A DNA stretch of 64,000 nt from Lampropedia hyalina DSM 16112 (GCF_900129055.1 NZ_FQUZ01000003.1:84077-148076); one strand, 5' to 3'. Shown: positions 28,255 to 40,510, counted from the stretch's first letter. Numbers and translations are program-made. Notes: a model not told the origin generated them from the letters alone.

Positions 28255-29936
28255 CTGCACATATTCCGCGCATGGTCGTGGGCACTTTCAGGCCCTGGAC
28301 GGCATTGTCACTGGCGGTTTTTGCCCCCGTAGCGGTGGCCGCACCTTCCGCAGGCGGGCAGGGGCTGAACAGCACGGCCATTCTGATGTTCCTGCTGTTT
28401 GTCTGCATCACCCTGGGCATCACCTGGTGGGCGGCCAGCCGCACCCGCAGTGCCTCGGACTTCTATACGGCGGGCGGTGGCCTGACCGGCTTCCAGAACG
28501 GGCTGGCGATTGCGGGTGACTACATGTCGGCTGCCACGCTGCTGGGCATCTCCAGCATTGCCTACTTCCGGGGCTACGATGCCTTGCCGTTCGCGGTGGG
28601 CTTTTTCGTGGGCTGGCCGATTGTGCTGTTCCTGTTGGCAGAGCGGCTGCGCAACCTGGGCCGCTTCACCGTGGCAGACATCGTTTCCTACCGGTTGGAT
28701 GCCACCCGGATGCGCATCCTCACCGCCCTGGGTTCGCTGACGGTGGTACTGTTCTACATGATCGTGCAGGTCGTCGGGGCGGGGCAGCTCATCCAGTTGC
28801 TGTTCGGCATCGATTACCTGTATGCCGTGTTCATCGTCGGCATTCTGATGGTGGTGTATGTGATGTTCGGCGGCATGATCGCCACCAGTTGGGTGCAGAT
28901 CATCAAGGCCACGCTGTTGCTGCTGGGCGGTACGCTGATGTTGCTGCTGACCATGCGCCACTTCGATTTCAGCTTCAGCACCATGCTGCAAACCGTGGCG
29001 GCCACGCACAAGGACGGCGCGGCCATTCTGCAACCGGGGCGCATGCTGTCCGACCCGGTTTCCACCATCTCGCTGTCGCTGGGCATGATGTTCGGCATTG
29101 CCGGCCTGCCGCACATCCTGATGCGCTTCTTCACCGTCACCAATGCCAAGGAAGCGCGCCGCTCGGTGTTCTATGCCACCGGCTTCATCGGCTATTTCTT
29201 CCTGATCGTCGTCACCATGGGTATGGCCTCGATCGTGATCGTCGGGACCGATGGCCGCTTCTTCGTCGATGGCGACACTGGCGGGGCCTTGCTCGGTGGC
29301 GGCAACATGGCCATCATGCACCTGGCCAATGCCGTGGGCGGCAGCCTGATGCTGGGCTTCATGTCGGCAGTGGCCTTTGCGACCATTCTGGCCGTGGTCT
29401 CCGGGCTGGCACTGGCTGGGGCCTCGGCCATCTCGCACGACCTGTATGCCATGGTGCTGCACAAGGGCAAGGCCAACGAGGAGCGCGAAATCCGCATCTC
29501 CAAGATCGCTACGCTGTGCATCGGGCTGGTGGCGATTGTGCTGGGCCTGCTGTTCGAGAAGATCAACGTCGCTTTCATGACCGCGCTGGCCTTTGGCGTG
29601 GCGGCATCGTCCAACTTTCCGGTGCTGATTCTGGCAATTGCCTGGAAGGGCCTGACCACGCGCGGCGCGCTGTGGGGCGGCCTGAGCGGCCTGGTGGTGG
29701 CCGTGGTGCTGGTGGTGCTCTCGCCCGCCGTCTGGCAGACCGTGCTGGGGCACGAAAAAGCCATCTTCCCGTATGACCACCCAGCCCTGTTCTCCATGCC
29801 GCTGGCGTTCCTGGTGTGCTATGTGGTTTCCAGACTCGATCGCAGTGCCAGTGTGCAGCGCGAACGCGAGGGCTTTGACCGGCAGTTCATTCAGGCGCAG
29901 ACCGGCCTGGGGATTGCCGCTGCCGCCAAGCATTGA
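28251..29936 (+). CDS. Sodium:solute symporter, ActP-like, linked to the hca-mhp cluster
   Basis: A 561-residue transporter with about 13 predicted membrane segments after a signal-like N terminus (LSLAVFAPVAVAAPS). Family motifs are [33 protein letters not shown] and GIAGLPHILMRFFTVTNAKEARRSVF. It is paralogous to the ActP protein at 40552-42231. Position at the end of the catabolic operon, with no hcaT or mhpT visible, suggests it imports phenylpropionate, cinnamate or an intermediate, or recaptures acetate; sequence alone cannot decide. Confidence 0.85.
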   Translation: MTAHIPRMVVGTFRPWTALSLAVFAPVAVAAPSAGGQGLNSTAILMFLLFVCITLGITWWAASRTRSASDFYTAGGGLTGFQNGLAIAGDYMSAATLLGISSIAYFRGYDALPFAVGFFVGWPIVLFLLAERLRNLGRFTVADIVSYRLDATRMRILTALGSLTVVLFYMIVQVVGAGQLIQLLFGIDYLYAVFIVGILMVVYVMFGGMIATSWVQIIKATLLLLGGTLMLLLTMRHFDFSFSTMLQTVAATHKDGAAILQPGRMLSDPVSTISLSLGMMFGIAGLPHILMRFFTVTNAKEARRSVFYATGFIGYFFLIVVTMGMASIVIVGTDGRFFVDGDTGGALLGGGNMAIMHLANAVGGSLMLGFMSAVAFATILAVVSGLALAGASAISHDLYAMVLHKGKANEEREIRISKIATLCIGLVAIVLGLLFEKINVAFMTALAFGVAASSNFPVLILAIAWKGLTTRGALWGGLSGLVVAVVLVVLSPAVWQTVLGHEKAIFPYDHPALFSMPLAFLVCYVVSRLDRSASVQREREGFDRQFIQAQTGLGIAAAAKH

Positions 29937-29946
29937 TTCCATGTAG

Positions 29947-29976
29947 GGGCGGCAGGGGGAGGGGAAAAGGCCGCCC
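29947..29976. terminator. Stem-loop between convergent genes, possible terminator
   Basis: GGGCGGC (29947-29953) and GCCGCCC (29970-29976) form a 7-bp GC stem directly after the symporter stop and touching the yciO stop. There is no clear T-tract on either strand, so an intrinsic terminator is only possible. Confidence 0.3.
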
Positions 29977-30618
29977 TCAGCCCTCCAGCCCCAATGCCGC
30001 CAGACTGCCCAGCCCCTCGCGCAACACCGTGGGGCTGCCGCCGTTTTCCATGCTGGTCAGGTCGAGCACGGTGGTGGGCTGCAAGGGCGTGGCTCCGGCA
30101 TCGACCACTCCAGCCAGCAGGTGGCCGATGCGTTCGTCAATCTCGTGGGCATCGTTGAGCGGGTCGTCGTCACCCGGCAGGGTCAGGGTGCTGGCCAGCA
30201 GCGGGGCGTTGTGCAGCTCCAGCAGGGCGCGGATGACGGCGTGATCGGGCACGCGCAGGCCGATGGTCTTGCGCTGGGGATGGCTGACGCGGCGCGGCAC
30301 TTCCTTGCTGGCTTCCAGCACAAAAGTGTAGGCTCCGGGCGTGGCCTGCTTGAGCAGGCGGAACTGGCGGTTGTCTACGCGCGCATAGCTGGAGAGTTCC
30401 GAAAGGTCTTTGCAGATCAGCGTGAGCAGGTGCTTGTCGTCCATCTGGCGAATCTGGCGCAGCCGGTCCACGGCGGTCTTTTCGTCCAGTTGGCATACCA
30501 GCGCGTAGCTGGAGTCGGTGGGCACGGCCAGCACGCCGCCTTGCTGGAGCAGGCGCGCGGCCTGCTGAAGCAGGCGCGGCTGGGGGTTCTGGGGGTGAAC
30601 GTCAAAGTATTGGGCCAT
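29977..30618 (-). CDS. yciO: YciO/Sua5/YrdC family protein (threonylcarbamoyl-AMP synthase-like)
   Basis: A 213-residue YrdC-fold protein resembling E. coli YciO: LAVPTDSSYALVCQLDEKTAVDRLRQIRQMDDKHLLTLICKDLSELSSYARVDNRQFRLLK, PGAYTFVLEASKEVPRR, and KTIGLRVPDH. True TsaC/Sua5 proteins make threonylcarbamoyl-AMP for tRNA t6A37; YciO subfamily activity is weaker and debated. The ATG at 30618 (MAQYFDVHPQNPQPR) matches the family N terminus; the longer frame to 30666 has no homology. Confidence 0.88.
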   Translation of the reverse strand: MAQYFDVHPQNPQPRLLQQAARLLQQGGVLAVPTDSSYALVCQLDEKTAVDRLRQIRQMDDKHLLTLICKDLSELSSYARVDNRQFRLLKQATPGAYTFVLEASKEVPRRVSHPQRKTIGLRVPDHAVIRALLELHNAPLLASTLTLPGDDDPLNDAHEIDERIGHLLAGVVDAGATPLQPTTVLDLTSMENGGSPTVLREGLGSLAALGLEG

Positions 30619-30713
30619 GACAGTGGGCAGGCTGGAGGATGGGGAAAACGGTGAGCAAGAATACACCGAAATAAAGTGGTGTATTGCCGCACTTTGTGAA
30701 CTTATGCCGCTGC

Positions 30714-30739
30714 GTCATTCCGGCCTGCGCCGGAATGAC
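30714..30739. repeat. REP-like palindrome between ung and yciO
   Basis: GTCATTCCGGC (30714-30724) and GCCGGAATGAC (30729-30739) form a perfect 11-bp inverted repeat with loop CTGC. This sequence type (GTCATTCCGG..CCGGAATGAC) is a dispersed extragenic palindrome in many proteobacteria. It lies 53 bp beyond the ung stop and might also help end that transcript. Confidence 0.6.
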
Positions 30740-30791
30740 CAGTGGGGGCGGAAATGGAGTGGGGAACATTTTCTGCCACTCCCCGCACCTC

Positions 30792-31499
30792 TCAGGGCTG
30801 TGCTGCCTGCTGTTCCCGGAACGCCTTGGCCGCGCTGAAATGCCCGCAGCCGATGAAGGGGCGTGGCGGGCGCAGGGCCGACAGTGGTGAGGGGTGATTG
30901 GCCAGCAGCACCAGATGGCCTTTGTCGGCGGGAATCAGTGCCCGCTTGGACTGGGCGTGGGAGCCCCACAGCATGAACACCACTGGGCGGTCGCCCTGTG
31001 CCACCTGCGCAATAACGGCATCGGTGAGCAGTTCCCAGCCTTTGCCTGAATGGCTGCCTGCCTGCCCTTCTTCCACGGTCAGGCAGGTGTTGAGCAGCAG
31101 CACGCCGTTTTGCGCCCACTTCACCAGACTGCCGCCGGGCTGTGGAAAGGTGGGGGGCGGCACGCCCAGATCGCGCTGGATTTCCTTGAAGATGTTTTGC
31201 AGCGAGGGCGGAAAACGCACCCCCGGCGCGACCGAGAATGCCAGCCCTTCGGCCTGCCCGCGCCCGTGGTAGGGGTCTTGCCCCAGGATGACCACGCGCA
31301 CAGCGTCGGGGGCGGTGAGTTCCAGCGCGCGCAGGGGTTGTGGCGGGAAGATGCTGGCTCCGGCCTGCACCCGCTGGTGCAGAAAGGCCAGCAGTTTCTG
31401 CCCCTGAGGACTGCCGAAAAAGGCACTGACGGCATCCTGCCAACCGGAAGCCACCGGCCAGTCCACCGGGTCGGCACTGAGGAGTTGGGTTGCATTCAT
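30792..31499 (-). CDS. ung: Uracil-DNA glycosylase
   Basis: A 235-residue family 1 glycosylase that removes uracil from DNA at the start of base-excision repair. It carries the catalytic-Asp motif ILGQDPYHGRGQAEGLAFSV, FPPSLQNIFKEI, GVLLLNTCLTVEEGQAGSH, and the DNA-intercalating loop NHPSPLSALRPPRPFIGCGHF. Length and motifs are complete. It lies 27 bp downstream of the DUF349 gene on the same strand. Confidence 0.96.
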   Translation of the reverse strand: MNATQLLSADPVDWPVASGWQDAVSAFFGSPQGQKLLAFLHQRVQAGASIFPPQPLRALELTAPDAVRVVILGQDPYHGRGQAEGLAFSVAPGVRFPPSLQNIFKEIQRDLGVPPPTFPQPGGSLVKWAQNGVLLLNTCLTVEEGQAGSHSGKGWELLTDAVIAQVAQGDRPVVFMLWGSHAQSKRALIPADKGHLVLLANHPSPLSALRPPRPFIGCGHFSAAKAFREQQAAQP

Positions 31500-31526
31500 G
31501 GCGGCAGGCAGGATGTAGTCAGGGAT

Positions 31527-34008
31527 TTACTTGCGCAGCAGGGCCTTCAGTGCGTTTTGCAGGCGTTTGCTGCTGTCGTCGTCGGCAGGGGCGGCCAAGA
31601 CCTTGCCGACGTCGGCCTGCCAGGTTTCGACAGGGCTGGCGGCGTGTTTCTGCGTCAGCAGTTGCAGTTGCAGGGCACGCCGTTGCGGCAGGGCTTCGGC
31701 TGGGGTGGGCACTTCGGCGGCGATTTCCAGGCGCAGCAGGGCTTGCTGGGCCGCGCTGGCATCGGCGGCAGAACCACCAATGGCCTGTTGCCATTGTGTC
31801 CATTGCGCATTGCTGATTTTCTTGCCCAGTTGGGCGGCAGGCGGCACGGTGGCGGCATCGCGTTTCTGCCAGGCATCGAGCAGTTGCACCAGCGATTCGC
31901 CGTGGGCCTGCGAAGCGAGCTTGCGCAGTGCCAATTGGGCGTTTTCCAGTGCGTTGCGCTGGGCGCGGAAGGCCTTGTCACCCAGACGAGGCGTGGCGGC
32001 GCGGGGGGCGCGTTCGCTGCCCACGGGGGCGCGGCGTTCGCGGCCATCGCGGCTGTCCCGACCATCACGGCCTTCGCGTCCCTTGCCTTTCTGGCCGTCG
32101 CGTTCGCGTGATGGCACGGCAGCCCCCAGGCTGCTGCGCGGCTGGCCGGGGCGGTCGTCACCGCGCCGGGCGATCAGCGGCTTGGCGGGGGCCGGTGCGG
32201 CCACAGGAGCGGGAGCGGCTTCGGTGGTGGTGGCGGTGGTCTCGTCTGTGGCTGCTGCTACAGCGGTGGTGTCCGCTTCGGGTGTGCCCGTGGCCGCGGT
32301 TTCGCTGGCCGCATCGGTTGCGGTCGCTGTGGCAGTCGGGGTGCTGCTGGCGGCAGGTGCTTCTGCTGCCGCGCCCTGGCGGCTGGCCTGCTCCAGTGCC
32401 TGCACGGCTTCGCGGATGGCGGCGACATCGCCGTTGCGAATGGCTTCTTCCACGGCGGCACTGGCTTGCAGCACGGCCTGATCGTGGGCGGAGAGGGGCG
32501 CGGTGGCCTGCTGCTCGCGCTGGCTGCTCTTGCGGTTGAAGGCATCGTCCAGCGGTTTGCGGAAGGCTTCCCACAGCTTTTGCTCCTGCTTGCGGTCGAT
32601 GCTGACGGTGTGTGCCTGGGCCTGCCAGCGTTGTTGCAGGTTTTTGACGGCGTTGATGTTCAGCTCGGCGGCACTGGCCAGTTGCTGGGCTTCCTCGATC
32701 AGGCTGCGGCGGATGGCAATGCTTTCCTTTTGCGCCTGCTCTACCGGTGCGGCGATGGCATCGTGCGCGGCTTTCCAGCGTTCCTGCAAGCCGGTGTAGA
32801 GCTTGTCGCTGACGTGGCCGGCATTGCGCCAGCGGTTGTTCCATTGCTGAAGCTGGCGTTGCAGGCCTTTGAGGTCCTGGTTGGCTTCTTCGGCATGGGC
32901 CTTGCCCCAGGCGATGAATTCGTCGAGCAGGCGGTTGCGTTCGGCCTTGTGCTCGGCGGCTTCGGCCTTGACCTTGACCAGCCATTCCTCGACGATGGCG
33001 TGGGCCTTGCTGGCGGCTTCGTCGAAGCGTTTCCACAGGTGGGCGTTGGGTGCGTTGGCGCGATCGACCTGCCGCCAGTGTTCGCGCAGTTCGCGCAGTT
33101 GCTGCTGGAGCTTGCGGCTGCCGCTGGCTGCGGGCTGCGGGCTGGCCTTCGGCGGGCGAGAGCAGTCCATCGGCACGGCGGATGAGTTCCTCGCGCACCT
33201 GGTTCGCGCCCCAGCGTTGCCAGCCTTGCAAATCGCCTGCATCGATGAGGGCGCGATTGACGCGCTCTTCCAGAGCCTGATCCAGTGTCGCACCGGTAGC
33301 CTTGAGGGTGTCGCGCAGTGCGGCTGCGGCCTGTGCGCTGTCCTTGGCCTGTCCGCCACGGGCAATGCGTTCGGTCTTGGCAATGGCCTGTTCGATGCGG
33401 CTGGTCTGCTCGGGTGTCAGGGCCACGGCAGGGGTGTCGGCTGGCAGGCTCAGGCCATGCAGGGCGCGCAGTTCATCGGCCCAGACCTGTACCTGAGGCA
33501 GTTCGGCCTGTGGGTTTTCGGCAGCGGCCTTGGCCAGTGCGAGGGCTTCGGAGAAGGCGGTGAAGACCAGCGACAGTTGCGTGCCGGAGTTGTCCAGCGC
33601 GCTGTGGTAGCGTGGCTCGATGCTGCCCCAGTTCGGACTCTCCTGAAGCTGCTGGGCAATGCCCTGCCATTTCTGGATGTCGGCTTGCAGCGGCTCCAGG
33701 GCTTCGGCCGCGTGTTGCCAGGACTTGGTGGAGAGCACGTCGATGCGCTGGGCCAGCAGCAGCGCGGCTTCTTTCTGCACCATGCTGCGGTGTTGCAGTT
33801 CCTGGATGGACTTGATGGTGTCGGCGATCTGGGCGCGCAGGCTGGCCAGTGGCTCCTTGGACAGGGGCGCGCCCGCCTTGGCGGCTTCGCGCTGCCAGGC
33901 TTCGCCATCGGCAATCTGGAAGGGGCTGCGTTGCAGGATGGCTTCGGCCTTCTGGCTCCATTCCTGGGCAATGTCCTGTGGGTTATCGGCTGGGAGGGTA
34001 TCGGTCAT
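31527..34008 (-). pseudogene. DUF349 domain-containing protein, interrupted by one frameshift
   Basis: The start (ATG at 34008, MTDTLPADNPQDIAQEW) and the N-terminal ~285 residues are in one frame; the rest, down to the stop at 31527, is in another. The frames meet in a low-complexity stretch (minus strand CAGCCCGCAGCCCGCAGCC, about 33127-33144), where removing one C from the second CCC run would join them. The whole would be about 826 residues, helical, with several DUF349 repeats (LQQQLRELREHWRQVDRANAPNAHLWKRFDEAASKAHAIVEEW), a Thr/Ala/Pro-rich linker and a basic Arg/Asp/Gly segment. Function unknown. It may be a true mutation or a sequencing error. Confidence 0.7.
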
Positions 34009-34123
34009 AGGGGGGCTGAATGTGGATTGCGCCCGGATGGCGGGCGCGGTGTTCGGTATGGGTTCAACAAGATGGTCGGGCAGGGGCGGGCGGTGCCGCC
34101 GGGCGTGCAGGCGAGCTGCGCGC

Positions 34124-35089
34124 TCAGAGTGCCACGGGTGGCTCTTCGGCGGGCTTGTCGGCATCCTCTGCGGGGCGGGGGGCTGCCACGGCACTGGCGG
34201 GGCGGGGTGTGGGGCTGAGCACCTGGCGCAGTTCGGCACGCTTTTCGCGCATTGTGGCTTTTTCGCCAGCCTGTGCGAATTGGCTGTATTTGCCCAGCAG
34301 ATGCACCATCTGGCCGTAGATGCGCGGGCTGGCGGCCATGCACTCGCCTTGCTCCAGAAAATGCGCCTCGCCGGTGTAGTTGCCCACCAGACCACCCGCT
34401 TCGGTCACCAGCAGGCTGCCAGCGGCCACGTCCCAGGGGCTGAGGCCTTTTTCAAAGAAGCCGTCGGAAAAGCCCGCTGCCACATAGGCCAGATCGAGTG
34501 CCGCAGAGCCGGGACGGCGCACGCCAGCGGTGTGGCGCATCACGTCGTTGAGGGCCAGCAGGTGATCCTCGAAGTCGTCGCCTTCGCGGTACGGGAAGCC
34601 GGTGGCAATCAGGCAGTCGTGCAGATTGGTGCGCTTGCTCACGCGGATGCGGCGGTCGTTCAGGAATGCGCCCCGACCCTGTGTGGCGGTGAACAGGTCG
34701 TTGCGCGTGGGGTCGAACACCACCGCCTGTTCCATGCGCCCGCGCACGCTCAGCGCAATGCTGATGCTGTAGGCGGGAAAGCCGTGGATGAAGTTGGTCG
34801 TGCCGTCCAGCGGGTCGATGATCCAGACGAAATCGGACTTGCGGTTGCCATGCTGGCGGCCGGTTTCCTCGGCCCAGATGCCGTGCTGGGGATAGGCCGA
34901 CAGCAGGGTTTCGATGATGGCCTGCTCGGCTCCGGTATCGACTTCGGTGACGAAATCGTTGAGCTGTTTTTGCGAAATGCGCACGGACTCCACATCCAGC
35001 GCGGCCCGGTTGATGATGCTGCCCGCTGCGCGTGCGGCCTTGATGGCCACGTTGAGCATGGGGTGGAGGCTGGAAGAAGGGGTGTTCAT
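34124..35089 (-). CDS. suhB: Inositol monophosphatase family protein (SuhB-like)
   Basis: A 321-residue Mg-dependent phosphatase with [21 protein letters not shown], the metal motif [29 protein letters not shown] earlier, and the second motif [18 protein letters not shown]. In E. coli SuhB dephosphorylates inositol phosphates and also acts in rRNA transcription antitermination; here either role is possible. A Pro/Ala-rich tail of about 30 residues extends the C terminus. The ATG at 35089 was chosen; the frame extends further without homology. It is divergent from trmJ. Confidence 0.9.
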   Translation of the reverse strand: MNTPSSSLHPMLNVAIKAARAAGSIINRAALDVESVRISQKQLNDFVTEVDTGAEQAIIETLLSAYPQHGIWAEETGRQHGNRKSDFVWIIDPLDGTTNFIHGFPAYSISIALSVRGRMEQAVVFDPTRNDLFTATQGRGAFLNDRRIRVSKRTNLHDCLIATGFPYREGDDFEDHLLALNDVMRHTAGVRRPGSAALDLAYVAAGFSDGFFEKGLSPWDVAAGSLLVTEAGGLVGNYTGEAHFLEQGECMAASPRIYGQMVHLLGKYSQFAQAGEKATMREKRAELRQVLSPTPRPASAVAAPRPAEDADKPAEEPPVAL

Positions 35090-35230
35090 AGGCAGAAAAG
35101 GCAAACGGAAGATTCGGCCCGTGGCAGGCCGTAAACCCGCTATTCTAATGCCCCGCACCGCCGATGCAGGGCAGAAGTCCTGTTGCACCAGGGCGTGTCA
35201 TCATGTAGATTCACCCCCGAACCCCGAGAG

Positions 35231-36085
35231 ATGAAAACCCGTTTTGTACTGATTGAAACCAGCCATGCCGGCAATGTGGGCGCGACCGCGCGTGCCATGA
35301 AGGTCATGGGATTTGAAGACCTGGTGCTGGTGGCCCCCCGCCACGCCAATGTGCTGCGCCTGAAGGAAACCATCGAGCGTGCCAGCGGGGCCATCAGTGT
35401 GCTGCGCCAGGCGCGCATTGTGCCCACACTGGATGAGGCACTCGATGGCATGACCCATCTGTGTGCCACGGCAATGATCGGCCGCGATTTCGGCCCACCC
35501 ACCCGCACCCCGCGCGAACACTTTGAACATCTGCGCACCCGCGATGGGCTGCATTCGCAACCCGGCGGGGCCAGCGTACCGGACGGTGTGGCCTTCCTGT
35601 TCGGCACCGAGCGGTTCGGTATGCGCAATGATGATGTGTACCGCTGCCATGTGGCCTTGCAGATTCCCAGCAGCCCACAATTCGGCTCCCTCAACCTCGC
35701 TGCTGCCGTGCAGGTGATTGCCTACGAGTGGCGGCTGTTTCTGCAAAGTGTGGGGCAGGGCGATTACGAAGCGGCAGTGCCCGAACCGACCCCGGATGCG
35801 CTATTGCCTGTCCATGCCCCGGCCGATGCTCAGGCTCTGGCCGGTTTGCTGGCGCACTGGCAGACGGCTTTGGTGGACATCGGTTTCCTCGACCCGGCCA
35901 GCCCCAAGAAGCTTATGCCGACCCTGAACCAGCTCTTCAACCGCGCCCAGCTCTCGCAACGCGATGTTCACATTTTGCGCGGCATTGCACGGGCCATGAT
36001 GCAACCTGTGCGCCCTGCCCGTGACGGCCTTGTGACCGATGGTGTGGATAGTCTGTCCGCACGGCGGGCAGACCAGGGGGAATGA
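35231..36085 (+). CDS. trmJ: tRNA (cytidine/uridine-2'-O-)-methyltransferase TrmJ
   Basis: A 284-residue SPOUT-fold methyltransferase that methylates the 2'-hydroxyl of residue 32 in tRNA with S-adenosylmethionine. It begins MKTRFVLIETSHAGNVGATARAMKVMGF and has FLFGTERFGMRNDDVYRCH and LQIPSSPQFGSLNLAAAVQVIAYEWRL, the knot region binding the cofactor. The ATG at 35231 is preceded by CGAGAG. It is divergent from suhB, an arrangement I recall from related genomes, and convergent with rimO (25 bp). Confidence 0.93.
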   Translation: MKTRFVLIETSHAGNVGATARAMKVMGFEDLVLVAPRHANVLRLKETIERASGAISVLRQARIVPTLDEALDGMTHLCATAMIGRDFGPPTRTPREHFEHLRTRDGLHSQPGGASVPDGVAFLFGTERFGMRNDDVYRCHVALQIPSSPQFGSLNLAAAVQVIAYEWRLFLQSVGQGDYEAAVPEPTPDALLPVHAPADAQALAGLLAHWQTALVDIGFLDPASPKKLMPTLNQLFNRAQLSQRDVHILRGIARAMMQPVRPARDGLVTDGVDSLSARRADQGE

Positions 36086-36110
36086 TGACAGGCCCTGACT
36101 TTCGTTGAAG

Positions 36111-37508
36111 TCAGATAGGCTGTGCTACCAGATCGTGCCCCTGCGTCTGCACGATCTGCGCGTTGGTGAACGTGCCCACTTTCAGGGTTTTGCTGGCTTT
36201 TTGCGGGGGCAGCAGATGCACCACGCCATCGATCTCGGGGGCATCGGCGTAGCTGCGACCCGTGCCGCCGCGCCGTCCCAGGGCGGGGGCGGAATCGACC
36301 AGCACTTTCATGACCTGCCCGACGCGCCGTTGCAGCTTGCGGGTGGAGCAGGCTTCGGCCACTTCCATGAAGCGGGCGCGGCGTTCCTCGCGCAGGGCTT
36401 GCGGCAGCATGCCGGGCAGGGTGTTGGCGGTGGCTCCATCCACGTCGCTGTAGGCAAAGCAGCCTGCACGGTCGATCTGGGCTTCTTCCACAAAGTCCAG
36501 CAGGTGCTGGAATTCGGCCTCGGTCTCGCCGGGAAAGCCCGCAATGAAGGTGCTGCGGATGACCAGTTCCGGGCAGGTTTCGCGCCAGCGTTGGATGCGT
36601 TCGAGGTTTTTCTCGCCATTGGCAGGACGTTTCATGCGTTTGAGCACATCAGGGTGGCTGTGCTGGAAGGGCACGTCCAGATAGGGCAGCACCTTGCCTT
36701 GCGCCATCAGTTCCACGACCTGATCGACACTGGGATACGGATAGACGTAGTGCAGCCGCACCCATGCGCCATAGGGCCGGGCCAGTTCGCCCAGGGACTC
36801 GACCAGCTCGAACAGGCGCGTCTTGACGGGCTTGCCATCCCAGAAGCCGGTGCGGTATTTCACGTCCACGCCAAAGGCCGAGGTGTCCTGGCTGATGACC
36901 AGCAGTTCCTTCACGCCGCCCTCGAACAGGGCGCGGGCTTCCTTGAGCACGTCGCCAATCGGGCGCGAGACCAGATCGCCGCGCATGGACGGAATGATGC
37001 AGAAGGTGCAGCGGTGGTTGCAGCCTTCGCTGATTTTCAGGTAGGCGTAATGTTTGGGGGTGAGCTTCAGGCCTGCTTCGCCAAAGCCGCCGGGCACCAG
37101 GTCCAGGAACGGGTCGTGCGGTTTGGGCAGGTGGGTGTGGACGGCATCCATCACTTCCTGGGTGGCGTGCGGCCCGGTCACGGCCAACACGCTGGGGTGT
37201 ATTTGCTGCACCAGGTTGCCGCCGCTGTCGCCGGTGCGCGCTCCCAGGCAGCCGGTGACGATGACCTTGCCGTTTTCCGCCAGGGCTTCGCCAATGGTGT
37301 CCAGGCTTTCCCTGACGGCATCATCGATGAAGCCACAGGTATTGACGATGACCAGATCGGCTCCGTCGAAGGTTTTGGCGGTTTGGTAGCCTTCGGCACT
37401 CAACTGGGTGAGGATGAGTTCGGAGTCGGTCAGGGCCTTCGGGCAGCCCAGGCTGACGAAGCCGACTTTGGGCGGCGTGTGGCCACTGCGGGCAATGGAG
37501 TGTGTCAT
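36111..37508 (-). CDS. rimO: Ribosomal protein S12 methylthiotransferase RimO
   Basis: A 465-residue radical-SAM enzyme that methylthiolates an aspartate of ribosomal protein S12. Domain order: N-terminal UPF0004 with three cluster cysteines ([29 protein letters not shown]), the radical-SAM core with [15 protein letters not shown], and a C-terminal TRAM domain. Length and motifs match RimO rather than MiaB. Confidence 0.96.
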   Translation of the reverse strand: MTHSIARSGHTPPKVGFVSLGCPKALTDSELILTQLSAEGYQTAKTFDGADLVIVNTCGFIDDAVRESLDTIGEALAENGKVIVTGCLGARTGDSGGNLVQQIHPSVLAVTGPHATQEVMDAVHTHLPKPHDPFLDLVPGGFGEAGLKLTPKHYAYLKISEGCNHRCTFCIIPSMRGDLVSRPIGDVLKEARALFEGGVKELLVISQDTSAFGVDVKYRTGFWDGKPVKTRLFELVESLGELARPYGAWVRLHYVYPYPSVDQVVELMAQGKVLPYLDVPFQHSHPDVLKRMKRPANGEKNLERIQRWRETCPELVIRSTFIAGFPGETEAEFQHLLDFVEEAQIDRAGCFAYSDVDGATANTLPGMLPQALREERRARFMEVAEACSTRKLQRRVGQVMKVLVDSAPALGRRGGTGRSYADAPEIDGVVHLLPPQKASKTLKVGTFTNAQIVQTQGHDLVAQPI

Positions 37509-37659
37509 GGGGTGTTTTTTATCGGTGCGTGGGGAATCGGATCAGGTGGCACGCGTGCTCACGCACCTGTTCGCAATCGGGCGATATTGTCGCTGTTTCT
37601 GTGCGCCCCGGCGCAATCGACCGACTGCGCCAGATGGGCATGGCGAGCGAATGGCCGGT

Positions 37660-38286
37660 TTATGGGCCGCTGGCGACCGGCAGTCCGGCCCGGTTGAAGA
37701 TGCTCACGGCCTGGGTGCGGTTGGTGGCCCCAAGCTTGCGCAAAATGGCGGTCATGTGGGCCTTGATGGTGGCCTCGGATGTGCCCAGTTCATGGGCGAT
37801 CTGCTTGTTGAGCAGCCCGGCCGCTGCCATTTCCAGCACCTTGCGTTGCTGGGGGGTCAATTCGCCAATGCGGTGGGGGGGGGCGGTGGGGGCTGGCAGT
37901 GCAGGAAACCAGGTGTCTCCGGCCAGCACGGCCTGAAGGGCATCGGCCAATTCCGTGGCATCGGTCGATTTGGGAATGAAGCCTGCCGCACCGTGGTGAA
38001 TGCAGTGCTGCACCGATTGCGGGTCTTCGTGGGCCGAAATGACGACCACGGGCAACTGCGGCCACTGCGAACGCAGGTGCATCAGGGCCTCGAAGCCTTT
38101 CGCTCCGGGCATGCTGAGATCCAGCAGCAACAGGTCGGCATGAGGGTAGGAGTCGATCAGCACCAGCAGCCGCTCGATGCTTTCTGCCTCGTGAATCCGG
38201 GTGCCTGAACCCAATGCCCGCATCACGAGGGCATGGAGTGCCTCGCGGAACAAGGGGTGATCGTCTGCAATCAGGATTTCGGACAT
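37660..38286 (-). CDS. NarL/FixJ-type response regulator
   Basis: A 208-residue two-domain regulator: receiver at the N terminus (MSEILIADDHPLFREALHALV, phospho-acceptor aspartate in LLLLDLSMPG, VVVISAHED, GAAGFIPKSTD) and a LuxR-type helix-turn-helix at the C terminus (LTPQQRKVLEMAAAGLLNKQIAHELGTSEATIKAHMTAILRKLGATNRTQAV). No histidine kinase gene is nearby, so it is an orphan locally. It lies downstream of acs on the same strand but beyond a terminator, so it is probably expressed separately. Confidence 0.9.
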   Translation of the reverse strand: MSEILIADDHPLFREALHALVMRALGSGTRIHEAESIERLLVLIDSYPHADLLLLDLSMPGAKGFEALMHLRSQWPQLPVVVISAHEDPQSVQHCIHHGAAGFIPKSTDATELADALQAVLAGDTWFPALPAPTAPPHRIGELTPQQRKVLEMAAAGLLNKQIAHELGTSEATIKAHMTAILRKLGATNRTQAVSIFNRAGLPVASGP

Positions 38287-38337
38287 GCGGCGATTATTGC
38301 ATCGGCATGGCACCGATGATGGCATGGCGCAGCGATT

Positions 38338-38374
38338 CAGACAAGAAAACGGGCAGTTCTTGCCAACTGCCCGT
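38338..38374 (-). terminator. Rho-independent terminator of acs
   Basis: A 10-bp perfect stem (38349-38358 with 38365-38374, ACGGGCAGTT/AACTGCCCGT) has a 6-nt loop and, read on the minus strand, is followed by TTTTCTTGTCT. It lies about 70 bp beyond the acs stop, a good intrinsic terminator for acs. Confidence 0.85.
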
Positions 38375-38441
38375 CTTGAGACTGGATGTGCATCCTGTGG
38401 AGGGTGCCTGGCATGAATGCCGGACACCCTGCCACACCCCA

Positions 38442-40388
<1,947 letters not shown>

Positions 40389-40510
40389 GTTTTTGTCTCT
40401 CTCTTCTTAAAAATTGAACATAGTGGGTGAACAAAAGTTCATTTCAGCGCAATGTGGGCCAACACTGTGCTCCCTCTAGCTTATACCAGGTTATGGTTGC
40501 CGGGGAGCAC

